From an uncultured Clostridia bacterium (GTDB taxonomy: Bacteria > Bacillota > Clostridia > TANB77 > CAG-465): 48,434 nt of DNA. Of the stretch, positions 1 through 8,241 are shown piece by piece. The notes below the pieces were generated by a model that saw nothing but the letters and a program-made list of their open reading frames with translations, did no database searches and had not been told where the DNA came from. The translations under genes were made by a program, and so were the position numbers. The stretch spans positions 144,042 to 192,475 of the forward strand of contig CANQYI010000004.1 in NCBI GenBank assembly GCA_947628005.1, read 5' to 3'. Every line of letters begins with the position of its first letter. The first letter of the stretch is position 1.

Positions 1-75
1 AATGGTTATGAATCAGCAACAATAAATGTATATGTAAATGGTGTTCTTAAAAAGGAACAAAAAATTAATTTTTAA
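1..75 (+). CDS. C-terminal end of a PASTA-type protein, probably Ser/Thr kinase PrkC (partial)
   Basis: An open frame enters from the window edge and stops with TAA at 73-75, giving 24 residues. It contains the stretch YESATINVYVNG followed by a short Lys-rich tail. Alternating beta-type residues ending in a turn near the C terminus suit the last strand of a PASTA domain. In Firmicutes the order prpC-prkC-rsgA-rpe is common, and rsgA and rpe follow here, so PrkC is the likely parent. The call rests mainly on neighbourhood; the visible sequence is too short to prove the family. Confidence 0.5.
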   Translation, partial: NGYESATINVYVNGVLKKEQKINF

Positions 76-83
76 ATTATTTT

Positions 84-130
84 AAACTAGCTTTGTTTAT
101 TTTGCAAAAATATACAAGGCTAGTTTTACT
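84..130 (+). terminator. Hairpin between the upstream gene and rsgA, possible terminator
   Basis: AAACTAGCTTTG (84-95) pairs with CAAGGCTAGTTT (115-126), 12 bp with one G-T wobble and a 19-nt loop, followed by a short T-rich stretch. The long loop and weak T-run suggest a leaky terminator or a processing hairpin rather than a strong stop. Confidence 0.45.
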
Positions 131-147
131 TAAAAGAGAGGAATAAA

Positions 148-1047
148 ATGGAACAAAATGTAGCAAGGGTCATAAGTAAAAATGTAGATAGATATAATTT
201 GGAAGATATAAAAACAAATGAAATGTTTTTTGCTATATTAAAAGGAAATGTAAAAAGTAATAAAAGAAATATATTAGTTGGTGACACTGTTGCATATGAA
301 AAAATATCAGATGTATATGTCATAACAAAAATATTAGAAAGAAAAAATTCACTAATAAGACCTGCGGTTGCAAATATAGATAACTTGATAATTACATTGT
401 CCATAAAAGATCCAGTTATAGACTATAATTTACTTGATAAAGAACTAATACTCTGTTTTGCCAGTAAAATTGAGCCTATAATATGTATAAATAAAATTGA
501 TTTAAAAGATGAAACTAATAAAGCTGAAATAGAGTATATAAAAAGTGTGTATGGTAAAATTTGTAATAATATACTATTTACTAGTGCAAAAGATGACATA
601 CAAACTGATAAATTATGCAAATTGTTAAAGGGCAAAATATCTGCTTTTTCAGGAAATTCTGGAGTGGGAAAATCTAGTCTTATTAGTAAACTTTCTTCAA
701 ATGATAATCTAGAAATAGGAGATATAGCAAAAAAGACTAAAAAAGGAAGACATACTACAAAATCAGTTACATTATATAAAATAGCTAAAGATACATATAT
801 TGTTGATACACCAGGATTTTCAAGTTATGAAATTTACAATATAGAAGCCTGTGACTTAAAAAAGTATTATCCAGAATTTCATAATAATGATTGTGATTTT
901 GACGATTGTAATCATATAAATGAAGGCAGTAATGTGTGTGCAATAAAAAGAGATATTGATAAAAATATAATAGATAGGGCAAGATATACTAGATATGTAT
1001 CCTTCTACAATAAATTGAAAGCAGAAGAAATGTATAAATATAAATAG
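148..1047 (+). CDS. rsgA: Ribosome small-subunit biogenesis GTPase RsgA
   Basis: Circularly permuted GTPase that acts late in 30S subunit maturation. An N-terminal OB-fold region (about residues 1-70) precedes the GTPase motifs in permuted order: G4 NKID, then the P-loop GNSGVGKS at residues 169-176, then G3 DTPG. A C-terminal zinc site follows with C249, C254, H256 and C264; the last spacing is two residues longer than the usual CxHx5C. Its 299 residues are normal for the family. The start follows a good SD (AGAGAGG). The next gene begins 16 nt after the stop, consistent with the known rsgA-rpe operon order. Confidence 0.95.
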   Translation: MEQNVARVISKNVDRYNLEDIKTNEMFFAILKGNVKSNKRNILVGDTVAYEKISDVYVITKILERKNSLIRPAVANIDNLIITLSIKDPVIDYNLLDKELILCFASKIEPIICINKIDLKDETNKAEIEYIKSVYGKICNNILFTSAKDDIQTDKLCKLLKGKISAFSGNSGVGKSSLISKLSSNDNLEIGDIAKKTKKGRHTTKSVTLYKIAKDTYIVDTPGFSSYEIYNIEACDLKKYYPEFHNNDCDFDDCNHINEGSNVCAIKRDIDKNIIDRARYTRYVSFYNKLKAEEMYKYK

Positions 1048-1063
1048 GTTGGAGGTACTTAAA

Positions 1064-2458
1064 TTGAAACAAGAAAACATTTCAATTTCCATACTAAATG
1101 CAGAAGATAAAAATATGGTATTAGATAATTTATATAAAGCAAATAAAAAAATAAATGAAATTAAAGTTTTAGATAAATTTAATAATATTATACATTTTGA
1201 TATAATGGACAATAAATTTGTTAAAAATGTTGGGGTAGAATTAGAATATATAAAAACTGCTAAAAAATATGGATTTGTAGCAGATGTTCATCTAATGGTA
1301 AAAAGACCACTAGAGGACGGCTATATAGATAGAGCAATAGACTATGGTGCAGATTTAATAACTATACACTATGAGATTGATAATTTTGAAAAAGCATTAA
1401 AATACCTAAATGATAAAAATATAAGAGCAGGAGTTGCAATAAAGCCAAATACAGATATTAAAGACATTCAAAAATATAAAAATAAGATAGATACAGTATT
1501 AATAATGACTGTTGAACCAGGTTACGGAGGCCAGAAGTATATTGATGAAGTTAATGAAAAAATAAAAATTGCCTCAAAAATATTTAGTGATAAAAATATT
1601 GAAATAGATGGTGGCGTAAATGAAGATACAATAAGATTTGGTATTGAAAATGGTGTTAGTACATTTGTAATTGGAACATCTATTGTGAAGAGTAAAAATT
1701 ATTATAATACTTTAGTAAAATATAATATTATTAGACAATTAGAAAAATTTAATAAAAAAGCAGATAAAAAATTTGATGAAAATACATTGATGATAAAAGA
1801 TGGCGGATATGGTTATGGTGATATTTTACTTGGAATTTGTGTACCAGATACAAGAAAATGTTCAAAAGTTTGGTATAAATATGTAACCTACGATACAATA
1901 GAATTTTTTTTAAAATCTAAATATCATGAATATAGAAGACTTGCAACATTTTTAATGTCAAATATTTCAAAAGATAATAAAGAAAATATAAAAGTTTTAA
2001 AAGATGTTAATAATATAATTGAAAGTAATATACAATTTATAAATAATTGGGATTTAACAGATGAGGTAGGACCAAATATTTTAGGGTATTATCTTATGTT
2101 ACTAGATAAAACTAATCAAGATAAAGTTTTAAATAGGTATTTGAGTAGTAATAAAATATGGGAAAAAAGGATTGGAATAGTTTCACTTTTAAGATTTGCA
2201 AGAAATGGACAAAATGATTTTTGCTTAAAAAAAATAAATTTAGTTCTGTATGAAGATTTTCATTTATTTCAGAAAGCAAGTGGTTGGGTGCTAAGAGAAG
2301 TGTATAAAAATTGTAATGATTTAGTAATAAAATATTTATATACAAATAATAAGAAAAAAAAGTTACCTAGTATATTACTTTCCTATGCGACAGAAAAGAT
2401 GAATAAGCAACAAAAAGATTATATAAAAAATATTGAAAATATTTCTTTTAAATGCTAA
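1064..2458 (+). CDS. rpe: Ribulose-phosphate 3-epimerase fused to an AlkD-like DNA glycosylase domain
   Basis: The N-terminal part (about residues 1-225) is a ribulose-phosphate 3-epimerase TIM barrel. It has HFDIMDNKFVKN, DVHLMVKRP, MTVEPGYGGQ and IDGG, the family's metal-binding His/Asp set, and interconverts ribulose-5-P and xylulose-5-P. The C-terminal part (about 230-460) matches AlkD HEAT-repeat DNA glycosylases: GDILLGICVPDTRK, YHEYRR, WDLTD with W329 and D333, and GWVLREV with W408. These correspond to the W109, D113 and W187 of Bacillus cereus AlkD. The frame is continuous with the same AT-rich codon use throughout. The chosen start is TTG at 1064, 8 nt after GGAGG (1051-1055); a TTG at 1049 lies upstream of that SD and is unlikely. 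Confidence 0.9.
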   Translation: MKQENISISILNAEDKNMVLDNLYKANKKINEIKVLDKFNNIIHFDIMDNKFVKNVGVELEYIKTAKKYGFVADVHLMVKRPLEDGYIDRAIDYGADLITIHYEIDNFEKALKYLNDKNIRAGVAIKPNTDIKDIQKYKNKIDTVLIMTVEPGYGGQKYIDEVNEKIKIASKIFSDKNIEIDGGVNEDTIRFGIENGVSTFVIGTSIVKSKNYYNTLVKYNIIRQLEKFNKKADKKFDENTLMIKDGGYGYGDILLGICVPDTRKCSKVWYKYVTYDTIEFFLKSKYHEYRRLATFLMSNISKDNKENIKVLKDVNNIIESNIQFINNWDLTDEVGPNILGYYLMLLDKTNQDKVLNRYLSSNKIWEKRIGIVSLLRFARNGQNDFCLKKINLVLYEDFHLFQKASGWVLREVYKNCNDLVIKYLYTNNKKKKLPSILLSYATEKMNKQQKDYIKNIENISFKC

Positions 2459-2503
2459 TATTATATATAGAATTATAAGTACAAATGAGGAGGTTATAAA
2501 ATT

Positions 2504-3580
2504 ATGAAAAAAATAGCTTTAATGACAGCAGGTGGAGATTGTGCAGGACTAAATTCTGTAATAAAAGCTGTTGTAATGGCTGCAATAAAAAAGGGAATAG
2601 TTGTTGTAGGTGTACTAGATGGGTATATTGGCTTTGTAGAAAAAAGATATATTGTATTAGATAGAAACAATGTAAATGACATTGAAACAACTGGTGGAAC
2701 AATACTTGGCTCATCTAATAAAGAATGTCCATTTCATTACCCAAATGAGGAAGATCCTACAAAATTTGAAGATAAAGTGCCAAGTGGAATCAGAGCTTTA
2801 AAAAAACTTGGTGTAGAGGGAATGATAATTATTGGAGGAGATGGAACACTAGATTCAGCACGTGTAATACATGAAGCAGGAATGCCAGTTGTAGGAATTC
2901 CTAAAACAATAGATAATGATATGGTAGCAAGTAATCCAACAATTGGTTTCGAAACAGCCTTAGAAAATGCAGTTGATGCAATACGTAAATTAAAAACAAC
3001 AGCATATTCACATAGAAGAATAATAGTTGTTGAGATGATGGGAAGAACTTCTGGCTATTTAACTTTATATGGAGGTGTTGCAGCAGGTGCTGATATAATA
3101 TTACTACCAGAAGTAGACTATGATTTAGATGTGGTATGTGATAAGGTAAAGGAAATAATGCAATCAGGAAAAAGATATGTAATTATTGCCGCTTCAGAGG
3201 CAGCAAAAGAGAGAGGAAAGAGTGCTTCTGTTTCAAGAATATTAAAAGATAGCTTTGAACAAACAAGATACGGTGGAATAGCAGATAAATTATCAAAACA
3301 AATTGAAGAAAAAACTGGGTATGAGTCAAGACCAATGGTCCTAGGTCATATTCAAAGAGGTGGAGAACCTTGTGTGTCAGATATCATTCTTGGTGCAAGA
3401 CTAGGAGATTATGCATTAAATTTAATTGCTGATGATAGATCAGGTTATATAGTAGGTGCTCATGAGGGCGGACTTAAGAAAATGGAATTTCCTAAAGTAA
3501 GAACCGCAAGATTACTAGACTTGGAGACTAACGATGTATATAGAGTAGCAAAAGATATGGGAATTTGTTTTGGAAATTAA
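2504..3580 (+). CDS. pfkA: 6-phosphofructokinase
   Basis: Phosphorylates fructose-6-phosphate in glycolysis. The phosphate-donor motif GGDCAG is at 10-15, GGDGT at 111-115, and the catalytic PKTIDND at 133-139 (base D137). Gly at the position that is Asp in PPi-dependent enzymes suggests ATP use. Lys in PKTIDND is typical of the group III (mixed-lineage) enzymes rather than the E. coli/Bacillus type, which has Gly there. The 358-residue length also suits that group. MGRTSGY (substrate loop) and the C-terminal sugar-phosphate region are present. SD GAGGAGG precedes the ATG. It probably shares a transcript with rsgA and rpe and is followed by a terminator. Confidence 0.93.
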   Translation: MKKIALMTAGGDCAGLNSVIKAVVMAAIKKGIVVVGVLDGYIGFVEKRYIVLDRNNVNDIETTGGTILGSSNKECPFHYPNEEDPTKFEDKVPSGIRALKKLGVEGMIIIGGDGTLDSARVIHEAGMPVVGIPKTIDNDMVASNPTIGFETALENAVDAIRKLKTTAYSHRRIIVVEMMGRTSGYLTLYGGVAAGADIILLPEVDYDLDVVCDKVKEIMQSGKRYVIIAASEAAKERGKSASVSRILKDSFEQTRYGGIADKLSKQIEEKTGYESRPMVLGHIQRGGEPCVSDIILGARLGDYALNLIADDRSGYIVGAHEGGLKKMEFPKVRTARLLDLETNDVYRVAKDMGICFGN

Positions 3581-3596
3581 AAATATATAAAAATTT

Positions 3597-3633
3597 AAGC
3601 TTTGAAACACTTTATGTGTATTCAAAGCTTTTT
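3597..3633 (+). terminator. Rho-independent terminator after pfkA
   Basis: AAGCTTTGAA (3597-3606) pairs with TTCAAAGCTT (3621-3630), extended inside by ACAC/GTGT, followed by TTT. Confidence 0.8.
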
Positions 3634-3641
3634 CATATTTA

Positions 3642-3670
3642 TGAATAAAAAACTAATTTTTAAAATATAA
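3642..3670 (+). promoter_or_regulatory. Weak candidate forespore (sigma-G/F-like) promoter upstream of the spoIVB pair
   Basis: TGAATA at 3642-3647 matches the -35 box of sigma-G-type promoters. About 16 bp downstream lies AATATAA, a partial match to CATNHTA. Bacillus subtilis spoIVB is under sigma-G, which makes this plausible, but the -10 match is poor and the region is very AT-rich. Confidence 0.25.
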
Positions 3671-3701
3671 ATATATTATAAATATGAAAGAAGGGTTTAG
3701 T

Positions 3702-4061
3702 ATGAAAAATATAAAATATTATACGATAAATTTAGGTGTGTCTTTTTTAATATCAATTATATTTCTTTTTATAACAGCAATTATATTTGCATATACTAGT
3801 ATAAATGATAGATATTTAAATATGTTTATTTTTGGTATTGTAGCAATATCAGTGCTAATAGGATCAATTTTACTACTTAGAAAAATAAAAGAAAAAGGCT
3901 TTATGTATGGAATAATATTTGGTCTTATGTATATATTTTTAATTTATTTTTTTACAGTAATTGCATATAAAGGATTTTTCTTTACAAATACTTTAGGAAT
4001 ATATGCACTTATTTGTTCATTAGCAGGTATGCTTGGAGGTATATTAGGAGTAAATATTTAA
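3702..4061 (+). CDS. Small four-helix membrane protein, TIGR04086/YrzE-like
   Basis: A 119-residue, very hydrophobic protein with four predicted membrane segments (roughly residues 8-30, 40-60, 65-90, 95-118). A short basic loop RKIKEKG lies between helices 2 and 3, and the Gly-rich end GMLGGILGVN is typical of the uncharacterised TIGR04086 membrane family. The start is taken at 3702, 6 nt after AGAAGGG; the in-frame ATG at 3684 lies upstream of this SD. It ends 15 nt before spoIVB, so the two are probably co-transcribed. Function unknown. Confidence 0.65.
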   Translation: MKNIKYYTINLGVSFLISIIFLFITAIIFAYTSINDRYLNMFIFGIVAISVLIGSILLLRKIKEKGFMYGIIFGLMYIFLIYFFTVIAYKGFFFTNTLGIYALICSLAGMLGGILGVNI

Positions 4062-4076
4062 GGATGATGTTAAGTA

Positions 4077-5141
4077 ATGAAAGATGTAATTGCCAGTAAA
4101 TTTAGTAAGAAGAAAATAATATCAATTATTTTTTGTATAGCTATATTAGTATTTACGTATATACTAATAAATATAAGAGAGTTAGTAAGCGTTTATAATT
4201 CAGAAAAAATAGCAAAAGAAAATATAAAAGATATGCAAATTGTATTAGGGGGAGAGGCAGTAGGAATAAAATTACTTGCAACTGGAGTATTAGTAATGGG
4301 TATTGATAGGCAAGATACGAGCTTGCAAGTAGGAGATATAATTTTAAGTGTTAATCAAAAAAAGGTAGAGTCTAATAGACAAATAGTAGATATAATAAAA
4401 GACTTAGATTCAGAAAGCATAGTAGAATTAGAATTTAGTAGAAATGATGAAATATATAATGCAAAACTGCCACTTCAAAAAGATGGTGTAACAGGTGAAA
4501 ATAAATTAGGATTGTGGGTAAAAGATAGTAGCGCCGGTGTCGGTACAATGACCTTTTATGATAAAAATACATATAAATTTGCTTCTCTAGGACATGGAGT
4601 TACAGAAACAAAACAAAATTTTATATTGCCAATTACTTCTGGTGGAATAACTAAAACATTTATATATTCCATAAAAAAAGGAGAAGTAAAGGAAGCTGGA
4701 GAATTAAAGGGCACACTTTCTAATACAATTCTTGCAGATATAGCATTAAATACGCAAAATGGAATATATGGATATTTGACTGAAGAAGGTAAGTCATTTG
4801 TAGATAAAAAAGATACAATAGATATACTTACAAAATCTAATATTAAAGAGGGAGATGCATATATATATTGTACTTTAGATGATAACAATGTGGAAAAATA
4901 TGAAGTAAAAATAGAAAAGGTATTACTTACCTCAGAATCTAATAAAAATATGATTATAAAAATAACTGATGAAAGATTAATAAATAAAACAGGAGGTATA
5001 ATTCAAGGAATGAGTGGTTCACCAATAGTTCAGGATGGAAAACTTGTTGGTGCAATAACTCATGTATTTTTGAACGATCCAACAAGGGGATATGGCGTAT
5101 TTATAGAAAATATGATAGAAAACATGAGTATGGTTAAATAA
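4077..5141 (+). CDS. spoIVB: SpoIVB serine peptidase (S55 family)
   Basis: Sporulation signalling protease; in Bacillus subtilis it is secreted from the forespore and triggers pro-sigma-K processing. Order: one N-terminal membrane segment (about 14-33), a PDZ domain (about 60-130, LQVGDIILSVNQKKV), then the S55 protease domain starting with GLWVKDSSAGVGTMTFYD. Catalytic candidates are H173 in LGHG and S315 in GMSGSPIV; the following THVFLNDPTRGYG is strongly family-specific. Its 354 residues are slightly short for the family. spo0A, the usual neighbour in Bacillus, is not next to it here. Confidence 0.95.
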   Translation: MKDVIASKFSKKKIISIIFCIAILVFTYILINIRELVSVYNSEKIAKENIKDMQIVLGGEAVGIKLLATGVLVMGIDRQDTSLQVGDIILSVNQKKVESNRQIVDIIKDLDSESIVELEFSRNDEIYNAKLPLQKDGVTGENKLGLWVKDSSAGVGTMTFYDKNTYKFASLGHGVTETKQNFILPITSGGITKTFIYSIKKGEVKEAGELKGTLSNTILADIALNTQNGIYGYLTEEGKSFVDKKDTIDILTKSNIKEGDAYIYCTLDDNNVEKYEVKIEKVLLTSESNKNMIIKITDERLINKTGGIIQGMSGSPIVQDGKLVGAITHVFLNDPTRGYGVFIENMIENMSMVK

Positions 5142-5205
5142 TATATCTAAAAGTATATAAATGTTTAAAGTGAAAATAATATAAAATAAGAGAGGTTGAT
5201 ATATT

Positions 5206-5859
5206 ATGGAAAAAGTAAATCAGATACTTATGCAAAAATACCCATTTGCAGCTTTCGAGCTTTCATTACCAAGTGATGCATGTAGTCCAGTTATAAGTAA
5301 AGATACTATAGTTCACCATTATGAATATTTTAAAAATTATGTAGATGAATTAAATATAATTTTTTCACAATTTGAAGAATGTCAAAAACTAAATTTAATG
5401 GATATATTTATGGAACATGAAAAAATAGATAAACGAATACGAGCAAAAGTGCTAGAACTTGCAGGTGGAATTTTTAATCATGAATTTTTATTTTATTTGA
5501 TGGCACCCCCAATAGGATTAGAGCCTAGTGGCAATTTATTAGATAAAATTAATAAAGATTTTGGCAGTTATGAAAAACTTAAAGAAAAAATAAAAGAGGT
5601 GGCTTGTGAAAGTTTTGGTTCAAGATATGTAGGACTTGTGTTAGATGAATTTAATGATTTAAAGGTGTTAACTTTAGAAAAAGAATCTACACCGTATGTA
5701 TTTTCACTAAAGCCATTATATTTGCTAGATTTATTTGAACATGCATATTATTTAGATGAAAAAGAAAATGTAGGAAAATATATAGATAAATCATTTAAGT
5801 GTATTGATTTTGTAAAAATTGAAGAAATGTTTAATGAATATATGAAAATAAAAAAATAG
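5206..5859 (+). CDS. Divergent iron/manganese superoxide dismutase family protein
   Basis: The Fe/Mn-SOD fold is recognisable along its length. All four metal ligands appear kept: H38 (in VHHYEYF), H92 (FNHEFLFY), D175 and H179 (LDLFEHAYY). Second-shell residues differ from typical enzymes. The KHH after the first ligand is YFK-like, the Trp after the second His is Phe (F96), the Trp before EHAYY is Phe (F177), and GSGW is GSRY. It may therefore be a low-activity SOD, a cambialistic variant, or a protein with another role. No signal peptide, so cytoplasmic. SD AGAGAGG precedes ATG, and a hairpin overlaps the stop codon. Single-gene unit. Confidence 0.8.
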   Translation: MEKVNQILMQKYPFAAFELSLPSDACSPVISKDTIVHHYEYFKNYVDELNIIFSQFEECQKLNLMDIFMEHEKIDKRIRAKVLELAGGIFNHEFLFYLMAPPIGLEPSGNLLDKINKDFGSYEKLKEKIKEVACESFGSRYVGLVLDEFNDLKVLTLEKESTPYVFSLKPLYLLDLFEHAYYLDEKENVGKYIDKSFKCIDFVKIEEMFNEYMKIKK

Positions 5860-5890
5860 TGCGTAATTTTAAAATTACGTACTATTTATT
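5858..5890 (+). terminator. Terminator overlapping the SOD stop codon
   Basis: AGTGCGTAATTTT (5858-5870) is followed directly by AAAATTACGTACT (5871-5883), a 13-bp inverted repeat with one wobble, then ATTTATTT. The AT-rich centre forms the loop. Confidence 0.65.
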
Positions 5891-5946
5891 TCTATTACAT
5901 TAATATATAATGAATTATTTTCATAAATATATATAAGGTGATATTT

Positions 5947-7119
5947 GTGAAAAAAAATACGTACAGATGTAAATTTATTTTTTTATTAATTTCTTTTTTG
6001 TTATTTTCTATAAACTATACATATGCAGAAAGTGATAATAATTCTAAAAGCTTTGTAAATATTGAATCAAAATATGCAGTTGTAATAGATTTTGATACTG
6101 GTAGAGTTTTATACGAAAAAAATGCATATGATAGAAGCAAAATGGCATCTTTAACTAAAATGATGACTTCTATTTTATTAGTTGAAAATTGTAAAATGGA
6201 CGAACTAATAGAAGTACCAAAAGAAGCAACTTTAATCGGTGGTTCAGAGGTTGGATTAAAAAGTAATGACATGGTAAGTGCAAAGGCTTTATTATATGGA
6301 ATGATGTTACCTAGTGGAAATGATGCAGCATACACTGTTGGTCTTCATTTAGGAGGAACAATAGATAATTTTGCAGATATGATGAATAATAAGGCAAAGA
6401 AGATAGGAGTATATAATACTAACTTTGCAAATCCACATGGACTTGATGATGAAAATCATTATTCTACTGCTTATGATATGGCAATGATAACTAGATATGC
6501 TTTGAAAAATAAGTATATAAATGAGGCAGTAAAAACTAAATCAATAACACTAAATTTCGGCTCAACTACCAAAACTCTTACTAATACAAATAGACTCTTA
6601 AAACAGTATGGTAATATAGATGGAGTTAAAACTGGTTTTACTAATGGAGCTGACAGATGTGTAATTGCATCTCAAACAGTTGGAGATAGTAGATATATAT
6701 CTGTAATATTAGGAGCTACAAATACAGATTATAGATTTAACAATGCTAAAAAAATTCTTGATGCATGTTTTGATAGATATACTAAGACTGATATATCGAA
6801 TCTATTAAACTTTTATATAAATATTCCAGTAGAAAAAGGAAATATTGACTCTTATGAAAGAAAAATTTGTGACAATTTAACGCTACCACTAGCTAGTGGA
6901 GAATATGAAAAAATATATGTAAAGCAAGATATAATAGAAAAAATAGTTCCGCCTATGAAAAGAGGAGATAAAGTAGGTACAATTAAGTTATTAATAGATG
7001 ATGAAGTAATATATGAAAAAGATATAAATTTAGAAGAAGATATCAGAGTAAAAACAATAAAAGATTATTTAAAGGATGCAGTAACATCAATTTTTGATCC
7101 AATTGAAACTAGAATTTAG
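5947..7119 (+). CDS. dacF: D-alanyl-D-alanine carboxypeptidase (S11, DacF/DacB type)
   Basis: Exported penicillin-binding protein that trims the terminal D-Ala from peptidoglycan stem peptides. A signal peptide covers about residues 1-27 (hydrophobic core FIFLLISFLLFSI, cut near TYA). The catalytic motifs are SLTK (S68-K71), SGN (123-125) and KTG (228-230), followed by a C-terminal PBP5-like beta domain (about 275-375). The short tail may be amphipathic for membrane attachment. The start is GTG at 5947, 6 nt after AAGGTG; the GTG at 5938 lies inside that SD. The dacF name is by resemblance; in Bacillus dacF is a sporulation gene, but vegetative paralogues look alike. Confidence 0.88.
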   Translation: MKKNTYRCKFIFLLISFLLFSINYTYAESDNNSKSFVNIESKYAVVIDFDTGRVLYEKNAYDRSKMASLTKMMTSILLVENCKMDELIEVPKEATLIGGSEVGLKSNDMVSAKALLYGMMLPSGNDAAYTVGLHLGGTIDNFADMMNNKAKKIGVYNTNFANPHGLDDENHYSTAYDMAMITRYALKNKYINEAVKTKSITLNFGSTTKTLTNTNRLLKQYGNIDGVKTGFTNGADRCVIASQTVGDSRYISVILGATNTDYRFNNAKKILDACFDRYTKTDISNLLNFYINIPVEKGNIDSYERKICDNLTLPLASGEYEKIYVKQDIIEKIVPPMKRGDKVGTIKLLIDDEVIYEKDINLEEDIRVKTIKDYLKDAVTSIFDPIETRI

Positions 7120-7150
7120 TAAAATAATGTAGAAAAATGAGGCATTATAA

Positions 7151-7179
7151 TTGAACAAAGTTTTAATATAATATATAAT
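7151..7179 (+). promoter_or_regulatory. Sigma-A-type promoter for the 7198-9126 gene pair
   Basis: TTGAAC (7151-7156), a 17-bp spacer and TATAAT (7174-7179). The ATG at 7198 follows with its own SD. Confidence 0.7.
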
Positions 7180-7197
7180 AAAATAAAGGTGAAGTAT

Positions 7198-8220
7198 ATG
7201 AAAAACCAAAAACATGGAGATAATTTAAAACTTGTAGAAGCAATAACATATTCTGTGTTAATTATTGTCGTAATACTTGTTAATGCGTATGGACCAATAT
7301 ATATAAGAATGTTGCCTCTTTTGTTTATACTTGGAATAATTGGTAATGTATTTTTTGGTAGACCAATTGTAACTACAGTATTTGGAATAATAGCATCAAT
7401 GTGTATTGTACATTTAAAAGATAAATATGGATTCTTCCAAAATATATTTATAAGTTTTACTTTGGGATTAAATATTGCCCTTGGTGAAGTAGTTGGAGAC
7501 TTCTTAAAAAAGACTTACACATATCTTAAAAATCATAAAAAAAGTTTTTTAAAAAAGGAAATTGTAACATATATAATTACAATAATATTGTTATTTGTAA
7601 TATGTCCTCTAGTTCATGGATTTATTAATGGAAATTATACAAAATATAATAATGCGAAACAAAAATTAAATGATTACTTAAAAGAAGAATATGATACAAC
7701 TTATCAAAATTTTGTCATTAAGAATGCGTATTATAAATTACAAAAGGACAGAAATTATTTATTTTACGTAAAAATACAAGATAATATATATACTTTTAAA
7801 GTATATTTAAATGATAATTTAAATGTTTTAGACGGGTATAAAGAAAGCATTTTAGAAAAGAATAATAATAAAATTAAAAGTGAATTTAATAAATATGTAG
7901 CTAATTTAAATGTAAAAAACTTTAATAATATTTTATTTGATGAAAAAATCAATTTAGTATCTATATTGTATGAATCTGAGAATGTTAATGAAAATTTCGA
8001 TGAAATATTAGAAAAGATTTTTGTAGACGTAAATAATTTAGTTAATTTTAGTTATATTCAAGATATAAATAGTGTTAATATTTTGATAAACAGTAAATCA
8101 GATGATAGGGAATCAATTGATACTTCTATAGATATAAAGAATTATTCTAATATATTATCTGATGAAGAAAAACTTGAATACTTAAGAAAAGCGTTTTATA
8201 TAGAGTATATGGAATATTAA
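7198..8220 (+). CDS. Unknown membrane protein with a large soluble C-terminal domain
   Basis: Not recognised. The first 150 or so residues carry about five hydrophobic segments, including VLIIVVILVNAYG and a final one near residues 120-140. Then comes a hydrophilic, Asn/Lys/Tyr-rich domain of about 190 residues, probably outside the cell, beginning YNNAKQKLNDYLKEEY. The start is ATG 7198, 5-6 nt after AAAGGTGAA; the GTG at 7189 is part of the SD. It sits 21 nt upstream of a putative membrane-anchored metallopeptidase, so the two probably work together at the cell surface. Codon use matches neighbours. Confidence 0.75.
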   Translation: MKNQKHGDNLKLVEAITYSVLIIVVILVNAYGPIYIRMLPLLFILGIIGNVFFGRPIVTTVFGIIASMCIVHLKDKYGFFQNIFISFTLGLNIALGEVVGDFLKKTYTYLKNHKKSFLKKEIVTYIITIILLFVICPLVHGFINGNYTKYNNAKQKLNDYLKEEYDTTYQNFVIKNAYYKLQKDRNYLFYVKIQDNIYTFKVYLNDNLNVLDGYKESILEKNNNKIKSEFNKYVANLNVKNFNNILFDEKINLVSILYESENVNENFDEILEKIFVDVNNLVNFSYIQDINSVNILINSKSDDRESIDTSIDIKNYSNILSDEEKLEYLRKAFYIEYMEY

Positions 8221-8241
8221 TTTTAAGAAACGGAGGAAAAA

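Noticed and set aside
1049-1063. Epimerase start at TTG 1049
   Set aside because: The GGAGG at 1051-1055 lies downstream of it; TTG 1064 has the right spacing.
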